Shown here: positions 1 to 9,030 of the stretch, piece after piece | Position numbering within the stretch: the stretch's first letter is position 1 | Layout: every line of letters begins with the position of its first letter | Assembly: GCF_019703835.1 (NCBI RefSeq) | Contig: NZ_AP023054.1 | Location: 1 to 64,000, forward strand | Source: Thaumasiovibrio subtropicus | GTDB lineage: Bacteria > Pseudomonadota > Gammaproteobacteria > Enterobacterales > Vibrionaceae | Direction of reading: 5' to 3' | DNA: 64,000 nt | The notes under the pieces: generated by a model | What the model saw: only the letters and a program-made list of their open reading frames with translations | The model's database searches: none | Told to the model about the DNA's origin: nothing | Position numbers and translations under genes: made by a program

Positions 1-99
1 GGAGTGACCTCAGGTTAAACACTGACCAAAGTTTAGGATCTTGCAAAAGACGGGCATTTTATCTCTTTTCACGCGCTTTGAGAATCAATCCTGATCATC

Positions 100-375
100 T
101 TGTTGGATCCAGTCTGACTTAAATATATATAAGATCTTTTTAAAGAGATCTTCTGTTAGATCTTTTATTAGGATCGCTCGATCGTGTGGATAAGTGATAA
201 ATGATCAACATGATCAGGTGTTTATTAAGGATCGTTTCTTGTGGGGGAGACGGGATCTAATTCGGTATTACTTGGGATCAAAATAGCTACTTATGCACAG
301 GGGTAAGGAATCAACAATTGTATTAAATGGATAACTATAGGTTGATCACCGTTTAGATCTATAGTTATCCACAAG
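100..375. other. oriC: oriC, chromosomal replication origin
   Basis: The layout can be superimposed on E. coli oriC. AT-rich 13-mers lie at 133-171. DnaA box R1 (TGTGGATAA, 185-193) follows after a conserved TTATTAGGATCGC stretch. The R2-like box is TTATGCACA (291-299), the weak R3-like box is AATGGATAA (326-334) and R4 is TTATCCACA (365-373). Sixteen GATC sites fall in 37-417, against one or two expected by chance, as needed for Dam/SeqA control. mioC is transcribed toward the origin, as in E. coli; mnmG would lie left of the window. The outer limits are approximate. Confidence 0.95.
132..171 (+). repeat. AT-rich 13-mer repeats (DNA unwinding element)
   Basis: Three copies of a GATCTT-led 13-mer start at 133, 147 and 159, at spacings of 14 and 12 bp. 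They match the known L/M/R 13-mer consensus GATCTNTTNTTTT in form. The stretch is preceded by an AT-only run near 121-130 and followed by DnaA box R1. This is the expected site of first strand opening. Confidence 0.85.
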
Positions 376-421
376 TGAAAAAGCAAAAATGGATAGAAAA
401 GTTTACGGTTTTTGATCCAAG

Positions 422-865
422 TTATTCACATAGCGCTGAGAGAAAAGTGGATAACCACGCTTCGGCTTCATCTTCAGGCACGGGAACTTGTGTGACATCG
501 ATAGTAAATACTGGGGTGAGTCGATGCGCTTGCTGGTGGCTGAGCACGTCATCAAGTTGATGCGCAGCCGCACAGAAAGTGTCGTAACTACTGTCACCGA
601 TACCAATAATGGCGTAGCGCAACTTGGTCAATGGCTCACTGGCTTGAAGCTGGGCGTAGAAAGGTTGGATATTTTCAGGGAGTTCACCAGCCCCATGGGT
701 TGAACTGATCAATAGCCATGGTTGAGTAGGATCGAGTGCCTGAAGATCCGCTTCGTTGTGAATGCTTGTTTCAATGCCTTGATCGTTAAGAAGATCGCTA
801 AGGTGGTCAGCGACGTATTCAGCACCCCCTAAGGTACTGCCTGTAATGAGGTGTAGATGTGACAT
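422..865 (-). CDS. mioC: MioC, FMN-binding flavodoxin-like protein
   Basis: A 147-residue flavodoxin-fold protein; family length is about 146. The start at 865 was chosen because the protein then begins MSHLHLITGSTLGGAE, the phosphate-binding loop of MioC, and an AAGGA ribosome site precedes it. An upstream ATG would add 32 unrelated residues. MioC is an electron-transfer flavoprotein, linked in vitro to biotin synthase. Its transcription runs into oriC and the stop codon overlaps a DnaA box (TTATTCACA, 422-430), so transcription may influence initiation as described in E. coli. Confidence 0.93.
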   Translation of the reverse strand: MSHLHLITGSTLGGAEYVADHLSDLLNDQGIETSIHNEADLQALDPTQPWLLISSTHGAGELPENIQPFYAQLQASEPLTKLRYAIIGIGDSSYDTFCAAAHQLDDVLSHQQAHRLTPVFTIDVTQVPVPEDEAEAWLSTFLSALCE

Positions 866-959
866 GATGATCCTTTTCGGTCTGTTGTTTGCGCTTATTT
901 TACGCATTTGTACGTTGAGTAACAGACACAAAAGGTATGGGTTAGGGCGGGAATGGCGC

Positions 960-983
960 AAAGGCTACCGGCTGGCAGCCTTT
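960..983 (-). terminator. weak terminator after mnmE
   Basis: Inverted repeat AAAGGCT (960-966) and AGCCTTT (977-983), just beyond the mnmE stop. The following U-run is short, so termination may be weak and some mnmE transcripts could continue into mioC and oriC. Confidence 0.4.
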
Positions 984-995
984 CGTCTCTCGGCG

Positions 996-2363
996 TTATT
1001 TACCAATACAGAAGGACGTAAAGATATGGCCCAGTAGGTCATCAGAGGTAAACTCACCCGTGATTTCACTGAGATGTTGTTGTGCTAAACGCAGCTCCTC
1101 AGCAAGTATCTCTCCTGCCATGTAGCCTTCGAGCTGTTGCTGTCCGATATCGAGATGGTGTGCAGCGTTCTCTAAAGCATCGAGATGTCGACGTCGAGCC
1201 ATGAAGCCGCCTTCTGTCGTGCCAGTAAAGCCCATACACTCTTTCAAATGACGTTTGAGGCTATCAACGCCTTCGCCAGTGCGCGCTGACAAGCGGATAA
1301 GGGTAGGGTTGCTAGCATGGCAAATGCCAATCTCTTCATGCGTCAGCTCAGCTTTGTTACGGATGACGGTCATGCCGATCTCTTTCGGTAATCGATCGAT
1401 AAAGTCTGGCCAAATTTGTTTTGGATCGGTGGCATCAGTTGTCGTGCCATCAACCATAAACAACACGCGGTCGGCTTGCGCTATCTCTTCCCAAGCACGT
1501 TCGATACCAATGCGTTCGACCTCGTCAGAAGCATCACGCAGCCCTGCGGTATCGATAATGTGCAATGGCATGCCATCAATGTGGATATGCTCTCTGAGGA
1601 CGTCACGGGTGGTACCAGCGATATCGGTGACGATGGCACTGTCTTTACCGGATAGGGCGTTAAGCAGGCTTGATTTGCCCGCATTTGGACGACCTGCGAT
1701 GACCACCTTCATGCCTTCTCGCATTAGCGCGCCTTGATTAGCGGCAGTACGTACTGAAGTCAGTTGATTGATGATTGTTTGTAAGTCATTACTTACTTTT
1801 CCATCAGAGAGAAAATCGATCTCTTCTTCTGGGAAGTCGATAGCCGCTTCGACGTACATCCGCAAGTGAATCAACTGCTCCACCAGCGTGTTGATCTCGT
1901 TAGAAAATGCACCTTGCAGTGAGTTAAGCGCCGATTTTGCCGCCTCTTCACTGCTGGCATCGATCAAGTCAGCGATGGCTTCTGCTTGAGCGAGGTCGAG
2001 TTTGTCGTTCATAAAGGCACGCTCAGAGAACTCGCCTGGGCGCGCAGGACGGATACCCGGTAGAGTAAGGATACGCTTAATCAGCATGTCCATTACAACT
2101 GGGCCACCATGACCTTGTAGCTCAAGTACGTCTTCGCCAGTGAAGGAATGCGGGCCTTTAAAGAAGAGCGCAATGCCTTGGTCGAGCACATGACCATCCG
2201 CACTGCTAAAAGGCAAGTATTCCGCGTAACGAGGACGCAGTGTTTTTCCAGTTACCGCGTCGGCAACTTGGGTTGCCAAAGGGCCAGACACGCGAATAAT
2301 GCCCACGCCGCCGCGGCCTGGAGGAGTGGCTTGAGCCACAATCGTATCGATGCTGTGATTCAT
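996..2363 (-). CDS. mnmE: MnmE, tRNA modification GTPase
   Basis: A 455-residue protein (E. coli 454). With MnmG it makes the 5-carboxymethylaminomethyl group on U34 of certain tRNAs. It has an N-terminal folate-binding domain ([16 protein letters not shown]) and a G domain with G1 GRPNAGKS (224-231), G2 TTRD (251-254), G3 DTAG (271-274) and G4 NKAE (336-339). It ends in the diagnostic CIGK, whose cysteine is essential in the family. ATG 2363 is chosen over an upstream GTG at 2387 because only it gives the family N-terminus. The gene lies between yidC and mioC, as in vibrios. Confidence 0.97.
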   Translation of the reverse strand: MNHSIDTIVAQATPPGRGGVGIIRVSGPLATQVADAVTGKTLRPRYAEYLPFSSADGHVLDQGIALFFKGPHSFTGEDVLELQGHGGPVVMDMLIKRILTLPGIRPARPGEFSERAFMNDKLDLAQAEAIADLIDASSEEAAKSALNSLQGAFSNEINTLVEQLIHLRMYVEAAIDFPEEEIDFLSDGKVSNDLQTIINQLTSVRTAANQGALMREGMKVVIAGRPNAGKSSLLNALSGKDSAIVTDIAGTTRDVLREHIHIDGMPLHIIDTAGLRDASDEVERIGIERAWEEIAQADRVLFMVDGTTTDATDPKQIWPDFIDRLPKEIGMTVIRNKAELTHEEIGICHASNPTLIRLSARTGEGVDSLKRHLKECMGFTGTTEGGFMARRRHLDALENAAHHLDIGQQQLEGYMAGEILAEELRLAQQHLSEITGEFTSDDLLGHIFTSFCIGK

Positions 2364-2437
2364 AATAGTTGTCCGCAACTGCTTCACGAGAAGCGTTTTT
2401 CATTTCGCGATAGTGTACGCGTAAATTGAAGAAATTA

Positions 2438-2464
2438 AAAAAGGCGGCAATGAGCCGCCTTTTT
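2438..2464 (-). terminator. rho-independent terminator after yidC
   Basis: Stem AAGGCGGC (2441-2448) and GCCGCCTT (2454-2461) with a 5-nt loop. On the minus strand it is followed by a run of six T. It separates the rpmH-yidC transcript from mnmE; the flanking A/T runs make it potentially bidirectional. Confidence 0.85.
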
Positions 2465-2488
2465 AAGATTCACCATAAAGGCGATGAT

Positions 2489-4093
2489 TTACTTGCTGTG
2501 CAGACCTTTTTTCTCAAGGGCACGGTAAATCAGCGTCTGCTGGATCAAGGTAACGATGTTAGACGTTAGCCAGTATAGAACCAGACCTGAAGGGAACCAT
2601 AGGAAGAAGAAAGTGAACATCACTGGCATGAAGGTCATGATCTTCTGCTGCATAGGATCGGTGATGGTCGTTGGGCTCATCTTCTGAATCATGAACATTG
2701 AACCACCCATCAGTAGCGGCAGGATAAAGTAAGGATCCTGTGCTGATAGATCGTTAATCCAAAGGAAGAACGGTGCGTGGCGCAACTGTACTGACTCCAT
2801 CAATGCCCAGTAGAAGGCAATAAAGATAGGCATTTGCAGCAAGATAGGTAAACAACCACCCAGTGGGTTTACTTTCTCTTTTTTGTAGAGCTCCATCATC
2901 GCTTGGCTCATACGCTGACGGTCATCACCAAATTGCTCACGCATGTCTTGCAGTTTTGGTTGCAGCATACGCATCTTCGCCATCGAGGTGTATTGCGCTT
3001 TCGTCAGCGGGTACATCGCACCACGGATGATGAAGGTAAGGATAATAATCGCCACACCCCAGTTCACAACAATACCTTGAATGAAGGATAGCAGCTTGTG
3101 AATTGGACTTGCTAGGAACCATAGCCAGCCGTAATCGACGGTGAGGTCGAGGTGCTTGGCGGTCGCACGCATTTCATTTTGAAGCTTAGGACCAGCCCAC
3201 AGTGATGCTTTAAGCGTGACATCTGTATTCGGTGCGACGCTCGTTGTTGGCATACGCACGCCAATGTAACCTTGGTTACCCGCAACACGAGTAAACAGAT
3301 TTGATTCACCTTCTGCACGCGGGATCCAAGCCACAGTGAAGTAGTGTTGAAGCATCGCTGCCCAACCTTCAGTGATGGTCATGTTCAAGTTACGCTTGGC
3401 CATGTCATCAAAGCTGTATTTCTTATACTTGGTATCATCGGCAGAGAATGCTGCACCACGGTAGGTTGGCATTGCCAAGTTACCGCTGTCATCAACAAGG
3501 TTCTGACGAAGTTGCGCGTACATTTGAACACTTGCAGCTTGGTCTGATTGGTTGTCGATATGGTACTCAACATCTACTGCGTAGCTGCCGCGAGTGAGAA
3601 TGAACGTCTTTGTATAGGTGATACCGTTTTGCTGCAGTGTCATTGGAACACGGAGTTCATTTTCACCGTCAGCAAGGGTAAAGCTGTCTGCGTCTGCAGA
3701 GAACTGTGCACGACCTGTGTTGGTATCGATGCCGTGTGTGCCAATCAAGCCGCTTTGCGCCACAAAGCTGTGAGTTGCGGTGTTTTGTAGAAGAACAAAG
3801 GGGTCTTCAGAGTCTAGTTCGGCATCGTACTGAAGTAGATTCGCTGCAATGATGTCACCACCGCGAGTATCGATAGTGATATCGAATACGTCGGTCGTCA
3901 CGGAAATAAGTTGGTCAGATACCTCACCGTCAGTGGTCAGACTAGTATCTTCACTGTGTGACGGAACGTCACCACTGGTTTGAGTTTGCGCTACACCCTG
4001 CGGTTGAGGGCTGTTATCGACATTCCATGATTGATAAAGCAGGAAAGTCACGAACAGTAGGGCAATCAACAGAATATTGCGTTGGGAATCCAT
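2489..4093 (-). CDS. yidC: YidC, membrane protein insertase
   Basis: A 534-residue Oxa1/YidC insertase that places inner-membrane proteins with or without SecYEG. An N-terminal anchor (about residues 6-22, [17 protein letters not shown]) precedes a large periplasmic P1 domain. The conserved C-terminal five-helix core includes [20 protein letters not shown] and an arginine early in the core ([14 protein letters not shown]), which matches the position of the hydrophilic-groove arginine. It ends the rpmH-rnpA-yidD-yidC cluster, 2 bp after yidD. Confidence 0.97.
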   Translation of the reverse strand: MDSQRNILLIALLFVTFLLYQSWNVDNSPQPQGVAQTQTSGDVPSHSEDTSLTTDGEVSDQLISVTTDVFDITIDTRGGDIIAANLLQYDAELDSEDPFVLLQNTATHSFVAQSGLIGTHGIDTNTGRAQFSADADSFTLADGENELRVPMTLQQNGITYTKTFILTRGSYAVDVEYHIDNQSDQAASVQMYAQLRQNLVDDSGNLAMPTYRGAAFSADDTKYKKYSFDDMAKRNLNMTITEGWAAMLQHYFTVAWIPRAEGESNLFTRVAGNQGYIGVRMPTTSVAPNTDVTLKASLWAGPKLQNEMRATAKHLDLTVDYGWLWFLASPIHKLLSFIQGIVVNWGVAIIILTFIIRGAMYPLTKAQYTSMAKMRMLQPKLQDMREQFGDDRQRMSQAMMELYKKEKVNPLGGCLPILLQMPIFIAFYWALMESVQLRHAPFFLWINDLSAQDPYFILPLLMGGSMFMIQKMSPTTITDPMQQKIMTFMPVMFTFFFLWFPSGLVLYWLTSNIVTLIQQTLIYRALEKKGLHSK

Positions 4094-4095
4094 CG

Positions 4096-4353
4096 TTATT
4101 GGTCTCTGTCTTTTTGCTTGATTGGCGGAACGGGATCAAATCCCCCGTCGTTTAAAGGATGACATCTTAATAGACGTTTGGCCGCTAACCAACTCCCTTT
4201 TACCCCTCCATGCAATTTAATTGCCTCGATAGCATATTGGGAGCAGGTTGGAGTGAAGCGACAACGCGGTCCAATGAGTGGACTAATAGCGAGCTGATAA
4301 AAGCGCACTAATCCTATGATCAGCCACGCGAAGGGCGAGACAGGCGATGCCAT
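4096..4353 (-). CDS. yidD: YidD, membrane protein insertion efficiency factor
   Basis: An 85-residue protein of the YidD/DUF37 family. It carries the hallmark [17 protein letters not shown] and [13 protein letters not shown] motifs with three conserved cysteines, and an amphipathic N-terminus. The family assists YidC-dependent insertion at the inner membrane. Its start overlaps the 3' end of rnpA by 34 bp, a conserved overlap that implies translational coupling. Confidence 0.94.
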   Translation of the reverse strand: MASPVSPFAWLIIGLVRFYQLAISPLIGPRCRFTPTCSQYAIEAIKLHGGVKGSWLAAKRLLRCHPLNDGGFDPVPPIKQKDRDQ

Positions 4354-4676
4354 AATTTATGTAATACTTTGTTTAGCTCTTCATTACTGAGCTCATTGGC
4401 ACTTTTTTTGGCGATCACAACAAAGTCTTTAGCAGGCAGTGTGTCTTGACGTAGACGAAAGCTTTCGCGGACCAAGCGTTTAAACCGATTTCGGTCAACG
4501 GCGGTTTTGATTTGCTTTTTCGGCACAGCTAAACCTAGACGAGGATGTCCGAGGTCATTGTTACGGGCCAGAATAGTTAAGTGGGGAGAGCCAGCACGGT
4601 GAGCTTGCTGGAAAACATATCGGTAATGTTCGGGAGTTAACAGACGTAACTCCCGACGGAAAGCGAACTTACTCAC
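4320..4676 (-). CDS. rnpA: RnpA, protein component of RNase P
   Basis: A 118-residue basic protein that binds the RNase P RNA and helps 5' processing of pre-tRNA. It has the family signature: a central aromatic/hydrophobic cleft followed by the RNR-type motif [13 protein letters not shown]. The start is GTG at 4674-4676, giving [18 protein letters not shown], the vibrio-type N-terminus. No strong ribosome site is seen, which fits coupling to rpmH 19 bp upstream. Confidence 0.96.
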   Translation of the reverse strand: MSKFAFRRELRLLTPEHYRYVFQQAHRAGSPHLTILARNNDLGHPRLGLAVPKKQIKTAVDRNRFKRLVRESFRLRQDTLPAKDFVVIAKKSANELSNEELNKVLHKLWHRLSRPSRG

Positions 4677-4695
4677 AAATAATCAGTAGCGATTA

Positions 4696-4830
4696 TTAGC
4701 AAGCTAGACGCTTACGACCTTTCGCACGACGTGCGTTAATTACTTTACGACCGTTCTTAGTCGCCATGCGAGCACGGAAACCGTGTGAGCGCTTGCGCTT
4801 AAGAACTGAAGGTTGGAAAGTGCGTTTCAT
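4696..4830 (-). CDS. rpmH: RpmH, ribosomal protein L34
   Basis: A 44-residue, very basic protein starting [19 protein letters not shown], the invariant L34 N-terminus. It ends RKRLAC, where I would expect a serine-lysine ending in relatives. It is part of the large ribosomal subunit. An AAGG ribosome site precedes ATG 4830. It is the first gene of the cluster driven by the promoter at 4922-4950. Confidence 0.97.
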   Translation of the reverse strand: MKRTFQPSVLKRKRSHGFRARMATKNGRKVINARRAKGRKRLAC

Positions 4831-4921
4831 GGTTGTACCTTAAAAAATTTACTGATCAGTTTTTAAGTTTTGATACCCAGTACAGTGATTAACACCGTAA
4901 CCGCATCTCAAAAGAGGCGGA

Positions 4922-4950
4922 ATTGTAATCATTGACTACGTCCGAGTCAA
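4922..4950 (-). promoter_or_regulatory. sigma70 promoter of rpmH-rnpA-yidD-yidC
   Basis: On the minus strand TTGACT (4945-4950) and TACAAT (4922-4927) are separated by exactly 17 bp. The -35 lies in a perfect 8-bp inverted repeat (4930-4937 and 4945-4952), which could also bind a protein. The expected transcription start is near 4915, about 85 nt before the rpmH start. Confidence 0.75.
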
Positions 4951-5029
4951 TGTGTTTGGTGGTTAATCACGCTACCGGGTGGCGAATTATACGTTGCTTA
5001 TTGCTAAGTGCAAGATCAAAACAACGATC

Positions 5030-5767
5030 TTATTGGATCCCAACTTGGCGTAAAAAGCGCTGTAGGCGGGGATCTTGCGGATTGTCAAATAACTGATCCG
5101 GTGGACCTTGTTCGACAATACCGCCATCAGCCATAAAGATCACGCGGTCAGCGACCTCTTTGGCAAATTGCATTTCATGGGTGACAACGAGCATCGTTTG
5201 GCGTTCAGCAGCGAGTTTTTTCATCAACTGTAGGACTTCACCCACCCATTCAGGGTCTAACGCGGAAGTGGGCTCATCAAAGAGTAGCAACTCAGGTTGT
5301 AACGCCATCGCGCGTCCAATGCCAACGCGTTGTTGCTGACCGCCTGATAGCGCGGCGGGATAGCTCTCGGTTTTATCACCTAGGCCTATCTCTTCTAACA
5401 GGGCGTTGGCGCGTGCCATCGCTTCAGCTTTGTTCCAACCACGCACGACGGTAAGCCCTTCCGCAATGTTTTCTGCGGCGGTTTTGTGCGCAAATAAGGC
5501 ATAGTTTTGGAAAACAAATCCTGTCTTACGGCGCAGTGCTAAGACATCTGTTTTGTTGGCTGTAGGGGCGTCAACATGGACATCATCGATCTCGATCGTG
5601 CCGGCATCTGCGCGCTCTAAGTAGTTAATACAGCGTAAAAGCGTTGATTTTCCTGTGCCTGATGGGCCAATAATGACGACAATCTCACCTTGTTTGATCT
5701 CGATATCGACGCCAGAAAAAATTGTGTTGTCACCAAAGCGCTTCGTTATGTTTTTTAGTTTTATCAT
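5030..5767 (-). CDS. polar amino-acid ABC transporter, ATP-binding protein
   Basis: A 245-residue ABC ATPase of the polar amino-acid uptake family (GlnQ/TcyN type). Walker A is GPSGTGKST (34-42), the ABC signature LSGGQQQR is at 140-147 and Walker B is LLLFDEP (160-166), followed by the H-loop THEM. It powers import with the permease and binding protein upstream. The order binding protein-permease-ATPase, next to dnaA, is the order I recall for the V. cholerae VC0008-VC0010 locus. Cystine is a possible substrate from resemblance to Tcy proteins, but the sequence does not prove it. Confidence 0.9.
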   Translation of the reverse strand: MIKLKNITKRFGDNTIFSGVDIEIKQGEIVVIIGPSGTGKSTLLRCINYLERADAGTIEIDDVHVDAPTANKTDVLALRRKTGFVFQNYALFAHKTAAENIAEGLTVVRGWNKAEAMARANALLEEIGLGDKTESYPAALSGGQQQRVGIGRAMALQPELLLFDEPTSALDPEWVGEVLQLMKKLAAERQTMLVVTHEMQFAKEVADRVIFMADGGIVEQGPPDQLFDNPQDPRLQRFLRQVGIQ

Positions 5768-6435
5768 CGCTGATACGCCTTATTGAGTTTGTTTTCGGCC
5801 CAGAGTTGCACACGAGTAAGCAATACCACTACGCCCCAATAGATTAGCGCGACGGCCAAAAAAGCTTCGAAGAATTTGAAACTTGATGAGGCTTCCATTT
5901 GCGCTTTGGCCATAATTTCAGCGACACCTAACGTAAAGGCCAGTGACGTTGATTTGATCATGTCGATGAAATAGTTCATGAGTGAGGGCAGGGCGACACG
6001 CGCAGCTTGCGGCAAGATGATGCGGCGCATTGCTTGTGATTCGGTCATACCGATGGATAGCGCGGCTTCGCGTTGGCTACGATCGACACCAATAATCGCG
6101 GCACGAATGCTTTCTGCCATATAGGCTGCAAAGTGAAGGGTTAAACCAATGACTGCGGCGGTGAAGGCATCCATCCCAATGAAGATCGGCATAACTTGCG
6201 GTAAGCCGTAATAGAGCAAAAAGAGTTGCACCAGCAAGGGCGTGCCACGAAAGAAGCTAATATAGAGCTGGGTCAGCGCATTCAAGCCCCAAAAACGGTA
6301 GACACGAATGACGGCCAGTGTCACCGCAAGCGCCAGTGCAAAGATAAGTCCCCATACTGCCATCTCCATCGTGGTAGAGAGGTAGCGGAGTAGCAGGGGA
6401 ATGAGTCCCAGCATGTAATCAAAATCGAATCCCAT
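5764..6435 (-). CDS. polar amino-acid ABC transporter, permease
   Basis: A 223-residue inner-membrane permease of the HisM/GlnP family with about five hydrophobic segments. It carries the EAA loop (EAALSIGMTESQAMRRIILPQA, about residues 143-164, shown here only in outline) that docks on the ATPase. Its stop overlaps the ATPase start by 4 bp, indicating translational coupling. A single permease gene implies a homodimeric channel. Confidence 0.9.
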   Translation of the reverse strand: MGFDFDYMLGLIPLLLRYLSTTMEMAVWGLIFALALAVTLAVIRVYRFWGLNALTQLYISFFRGTPLLVQLFLLYYGLPQVMPIFIGMDAFTAAVIGLTLHFAAYMAESIRAAIIGVDRSQREAALSIGMTESQAMRRIILPQAARVALPSLMNYFIDMIKSTSLAFTLGVAEIMAKAQMEASSSFKFFEAFLAVALIYWGVVVLLTRVQLWAENKLNKAYQR

Positions 6436-6496
6436 GTCTTAACCTGTCTAATTGGTAAGTAACTACTTACTTTGTTGCGTATTGGGGTCTTTAGAA

Positions 6497-6530
6497 AGAA
6501 AAATCATCAGACGCAAAGCGCCTGATGATT
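6497..6530 (-). terminator. intercistronic hairpin / partial terminator
   Basis: A perfect 9-bp inverted repeat, AATCATCAG (6502-6510) and CTGATGATT (6522-6530). On the minus strand it is followed by TTTCTTTC. It lies between the binding-protein gene and the permease gene, where such hairpins stabilise the upstream message and reduce read-through, giving excess binding protein. Confidence 0.6.
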
Positions 6531-6563
6531 GCGATGTTTAAGCGGTTTTTAACGCGTTTAGAA

Positions 6564-7319
6564 TTATTGGGTGATATCCGCGCCAAACCATTTTTCTGAA
6601 ATTTTCGCTAGTGTACCGTCAGCGCGCATCTCAGCAAGTGCTTTGTTGACTTCGGCTTGTAGCTTCTTGCCGTTGTCGTTATCGACAAATGGCCATGCAT
6701 TTTGAATGGTTTCAAACGGTTCGCCTGCAAGTTGCAGTGGTAGGCCTGACTCTTTAATCAGCTGCAGTGTTGATAGGCGATCCATAATGAACGCGTCGGC
6801 ACGGCCAAGTGCAACGTCGTGCTCGATACCTGTGTCGTAGGTTTTAATATTGATCGCTTCAGCATTTGGCAACTGGCGTAGAAGCTGCTCAAAGTTAGAA
6901 CCAAGGTTCACTGCGACGGTTTTGCCATTGAGGTCTTCAACGCCATTGATCTCTTTGTTGCCTTTACGCACGGTGACTTGTGCACCATCTACCACGTACG
7001 GGTCAGCAAAGAGGTATTTCGCTTGGCGAGCTTCAGTCATGGTGATTTGGTTAGAGATAGTGTCGATGCGACCTGTTTCAAGTAAACCAAAAAGACCAGA
7101 GAAGTTAGCGGTGACATACTCAACGTTGTAGTCGTTGCGGCGGCCAATCTCATCCCAAAGGTCAACTTCGAAGCCTTGAAGGACATCTTGCTTCACGAAC
7201 GTGAACGGGAAGTAGCGGCCTGACATGCCCACTTTAACGTCTGTTGCCGCGTAGGCACTTGTAATGGTTGCTAAACTGAGGGCAGCGACGGTCAGTGAAC
7301 GCTTAATCCAGTTGTTCAT
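6564..7319 (-). CDS. polar amino-acid ABC transporter, periplasmic binding protein
   Basis: A 251-residue solute-binding protein of family 3. A Sec signal peptide ends at about SAYA (residue 24); no lipobox is present, so it should be free in the periplasm. The body shows family features such as FPFTFVKQDVLQGFEVDLWDE in pattern, and a two-lobe architecture. It starts the transporter operon, and its promoter region faces that of dnaA across 315 bp. Ligand identity is unknown. Confidence 0.9.
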   Translation of the reverse strand: MNNWIKRSLTVAALSLATITSAYAATDVKVGMSGRYFPFTFVKQDVLQGFEVDLWDEIGRRNDYNVEYVTANFSGLFGLLETGRIDTISNQITMTEARQAKYLFADPYVVDGAQVTVRKGNKEINGVEDLNGKTVAVNLGSNFEQLLRQLPNAEAINIKTYDTGIEHDVALGRADAFIMDRLSTLQLIKESGLPLQLAGEPFETIQNAWPFVDNDNGKKLQAEVNKALAEMRADGTLAKISEKWFGADITQ

Positions 7320-7496
7320 ATTATAATCTCCGTGAATAGCAGTGAATTATGTTGTGACGCCAGTCTACTTTGTTGAGAGATTACACAGTAAATATCATTA
7401 CGTTATTTCAAATAACTAAATCGTAGGTTGATTGATGTTTTTATAAGCTGTGGAAATGTGGATGAGAACGGGATTAAGATGGGAAATAGTTGTGCT

Positions 7497-7600
7497 GATC
7501 TGCGTTTTTTATGTGTGATCGCTGTGAATAACTTTGATCTTATTCACTGAAACAACGATCTTATGCTGGCGATCCGCCCCAGTCGCAGGTAAAATTGATC
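7497..7600. promoter_or_regulatory. dnaA regulatory region: DnaA box and GATC cluster
   Basis: Six GATC sites (7497, 7517, 7536, 7557, 7571, 7597) fall in 104 bp. A consensus DnaA box, TGTGAATAA, lies at 7523-7531 and a one-mismatch box, TTATTCACT, at 7540-7548. This matches known dnaA autoregulation and SeqA sequestration. I could not place a convincing -35/-10 pair. The rest of 7320-7496 shows only AT-rich sequence. Confidence 0.75.
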
Positions 7601-7634
7601 CCCTTTAGTAGCAGAATTGTTTGTGGAGAGAAAC

Positions 7635-9026
7635 GTGTCATCTTCGCTATGGACTCAGTGTCTTGAGCGCTTGCAGGAAGAGCTGCCCGCGACAGAATTC
7701 AGTATGTGGGTGCGCCCACTTCAAGCTGAGTTAAACGACAATACGTTAACCTTATTTGCCCCTAACCGATTCGTGTTGGATTGGGTTCGGGATAAGTACT
7801 TAAACAATATTAACCGTCTGCTGCATGAATTTTGTGGGAACGATGTCCCGATGCTGCGTTTTGAAGTCGGCTCTCGTCCCGTGGCCGCTGCGCCAAAACC
7901 CATTGCAACGGCTGCCCCAGCGCAACCTGCTACTGCGCCCGGTAATGAGCCCGTTCGTCAACCTTGGGAGCCCGCACCTTCACCAGTTCAGCCTGCAGCG
8001 AACTATCGCTCGAATGTGAATCCGAAGCACAAGTTCACCAACTTTGTTGAGGGTAAGTCAAACCAGTTAGGTTTAGCGGCGGCACGTCAGGTTTCTGATA
8101 ATCCGGGCGCGGCTTATAACCCGTTGTTCCTGTATGGGGGGACGGGCTTAGGTAAAACGCACTTATTGCATGCGGTTGGCAATGCCATCATGGCGCGTAA
8201 ACAGGATGCGCGTGTTGTTTATATGCACTCTGAGCGCTTTGTGCAAGACATGGTTAAAGCCCTACAAAATAACCAGATAGAAGAATTTAAACGTTACTAT
8301 CGCAGTGTGGATGCATTGCTTATTGATGACATCCAATTCTTTGCTAACAAAGAGCGTTCGCAAGAAGAGTTTTTCCATACCTTTAATGCCTTACTTGAAG
8401 GCAATCAGCAGATTATTTTGACCTCTGATCGCTACCCGAAAGAGATCAGTGGTGTAGAAGATCGCCTTAAATCCCGCTTTGGTTGGGGTTTGACCGTGGC
8501 TATTGAGCCGCCAGAACTCGAAACCCGAGTTGCGATTTTGATGAAGAAAGCGGAAGACCACAATATTCGCCTTGCCGACGAAGTGGCCTTCTTTATCGCG
8601 AAGCGTTTACGTTCTAACGTCCGTGAGCTAGAAGGTGCGCTGAACCGTGTCATCGCCAATGCTAACTTTACGGGACGTGCGATTACGATCGATTTTGTCC
8701 GCGAAGCCTTGCGTGACTTGCTGGCACTGCAAGAAAAACTCGTCACCATCGACAATATTCAAAAGACAGTCGCTGAGTACTATAAAATTAAGCTGGCGGA
8801 TTTATTGTCCAAGCGCCGTTCTCGCTCAGTTGCTCGTCCTCGTCAGTTAGCGATGGCGCTAGCAAAAGAGCTGACCAACCATAGCTTGCCTGAAATAGGC
8901 GACGCATTTGGTGGCCGTGACCATACTACCGTGCTGCATGCTTGTCGTAAGATTGAGCAACTGCGCGAAGAGAGTCACGACATTAAAGAAGATTATTCAA
9001 ACCTGATCCGGACCTTGTCATCGTAA
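7635..9026 (+). CDS. dnaA: DnaA, replication initiator
   Basis: A 463-residue AAA+ initiator that binds DnaA boxes and opens oriC. N-terminal domain I is [20 protein letters not shown], domain II is a proline/alanine-rich linker (about 82-125), Walker A is GGTGLGKT (168-175) and Walker B is LLIDDIQFF. The C-terminal DNA-binding signature [15 protein letters not shown] is at 426-440. GTG 7635 is chosen because TGGAGAG lies 5-6 nt upstream and the N-terminus fits the family; TTG 7617 would add six residues. The gene begins the dnaA-dnaN-recF-gyrB cluster. Confidence 0.97.
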   Translation: MSSSLWTQCLERLQEELPATEFSMWVRPLQAELNDNTLTLFAPNRFVLDWVRDKYLNNINRLLHEFCGNDVPMLRFEVGSRPVAAAPKPIATAAPAQPATAPGNEPVRQPWEPAPSPVQPAANYRSNVNPKHKFTNFVEGKSNQLGLAAARQVSDNPGAAYNPLFLYGGTGLGKTHLLHAVGNAIMARKQDARVVYMHSERFVQDMVKALQNNQIEEFKRYYRSVDALLIDDIQFFANKERSQEEFFHTFNALLEGNQQIILTSDRYPKEISGVEDRLKSRFGWGLTVAIEPPELETRVAILMKKAEDHNIRLADEVAFFIAKRLRSNVRELEGALNRVIANANFTGRAITIDFVREALRDLLALQEKLVTIDNIQKTVAEYYKIKLADLLSKRRSRSVARPRQLAMALAKELTNHSLPEIGDAFGGRDHTTVLHACRKIEQLREESHDIKEDYSNLIRTLSS

Positions 9027-9030
9027 TATT

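Noticed and set aside
1255..1737. 160-residue plus-strand open frame within mnmE
   Set aside because: It is antisense to a clear, conserved gene and has no homology features.
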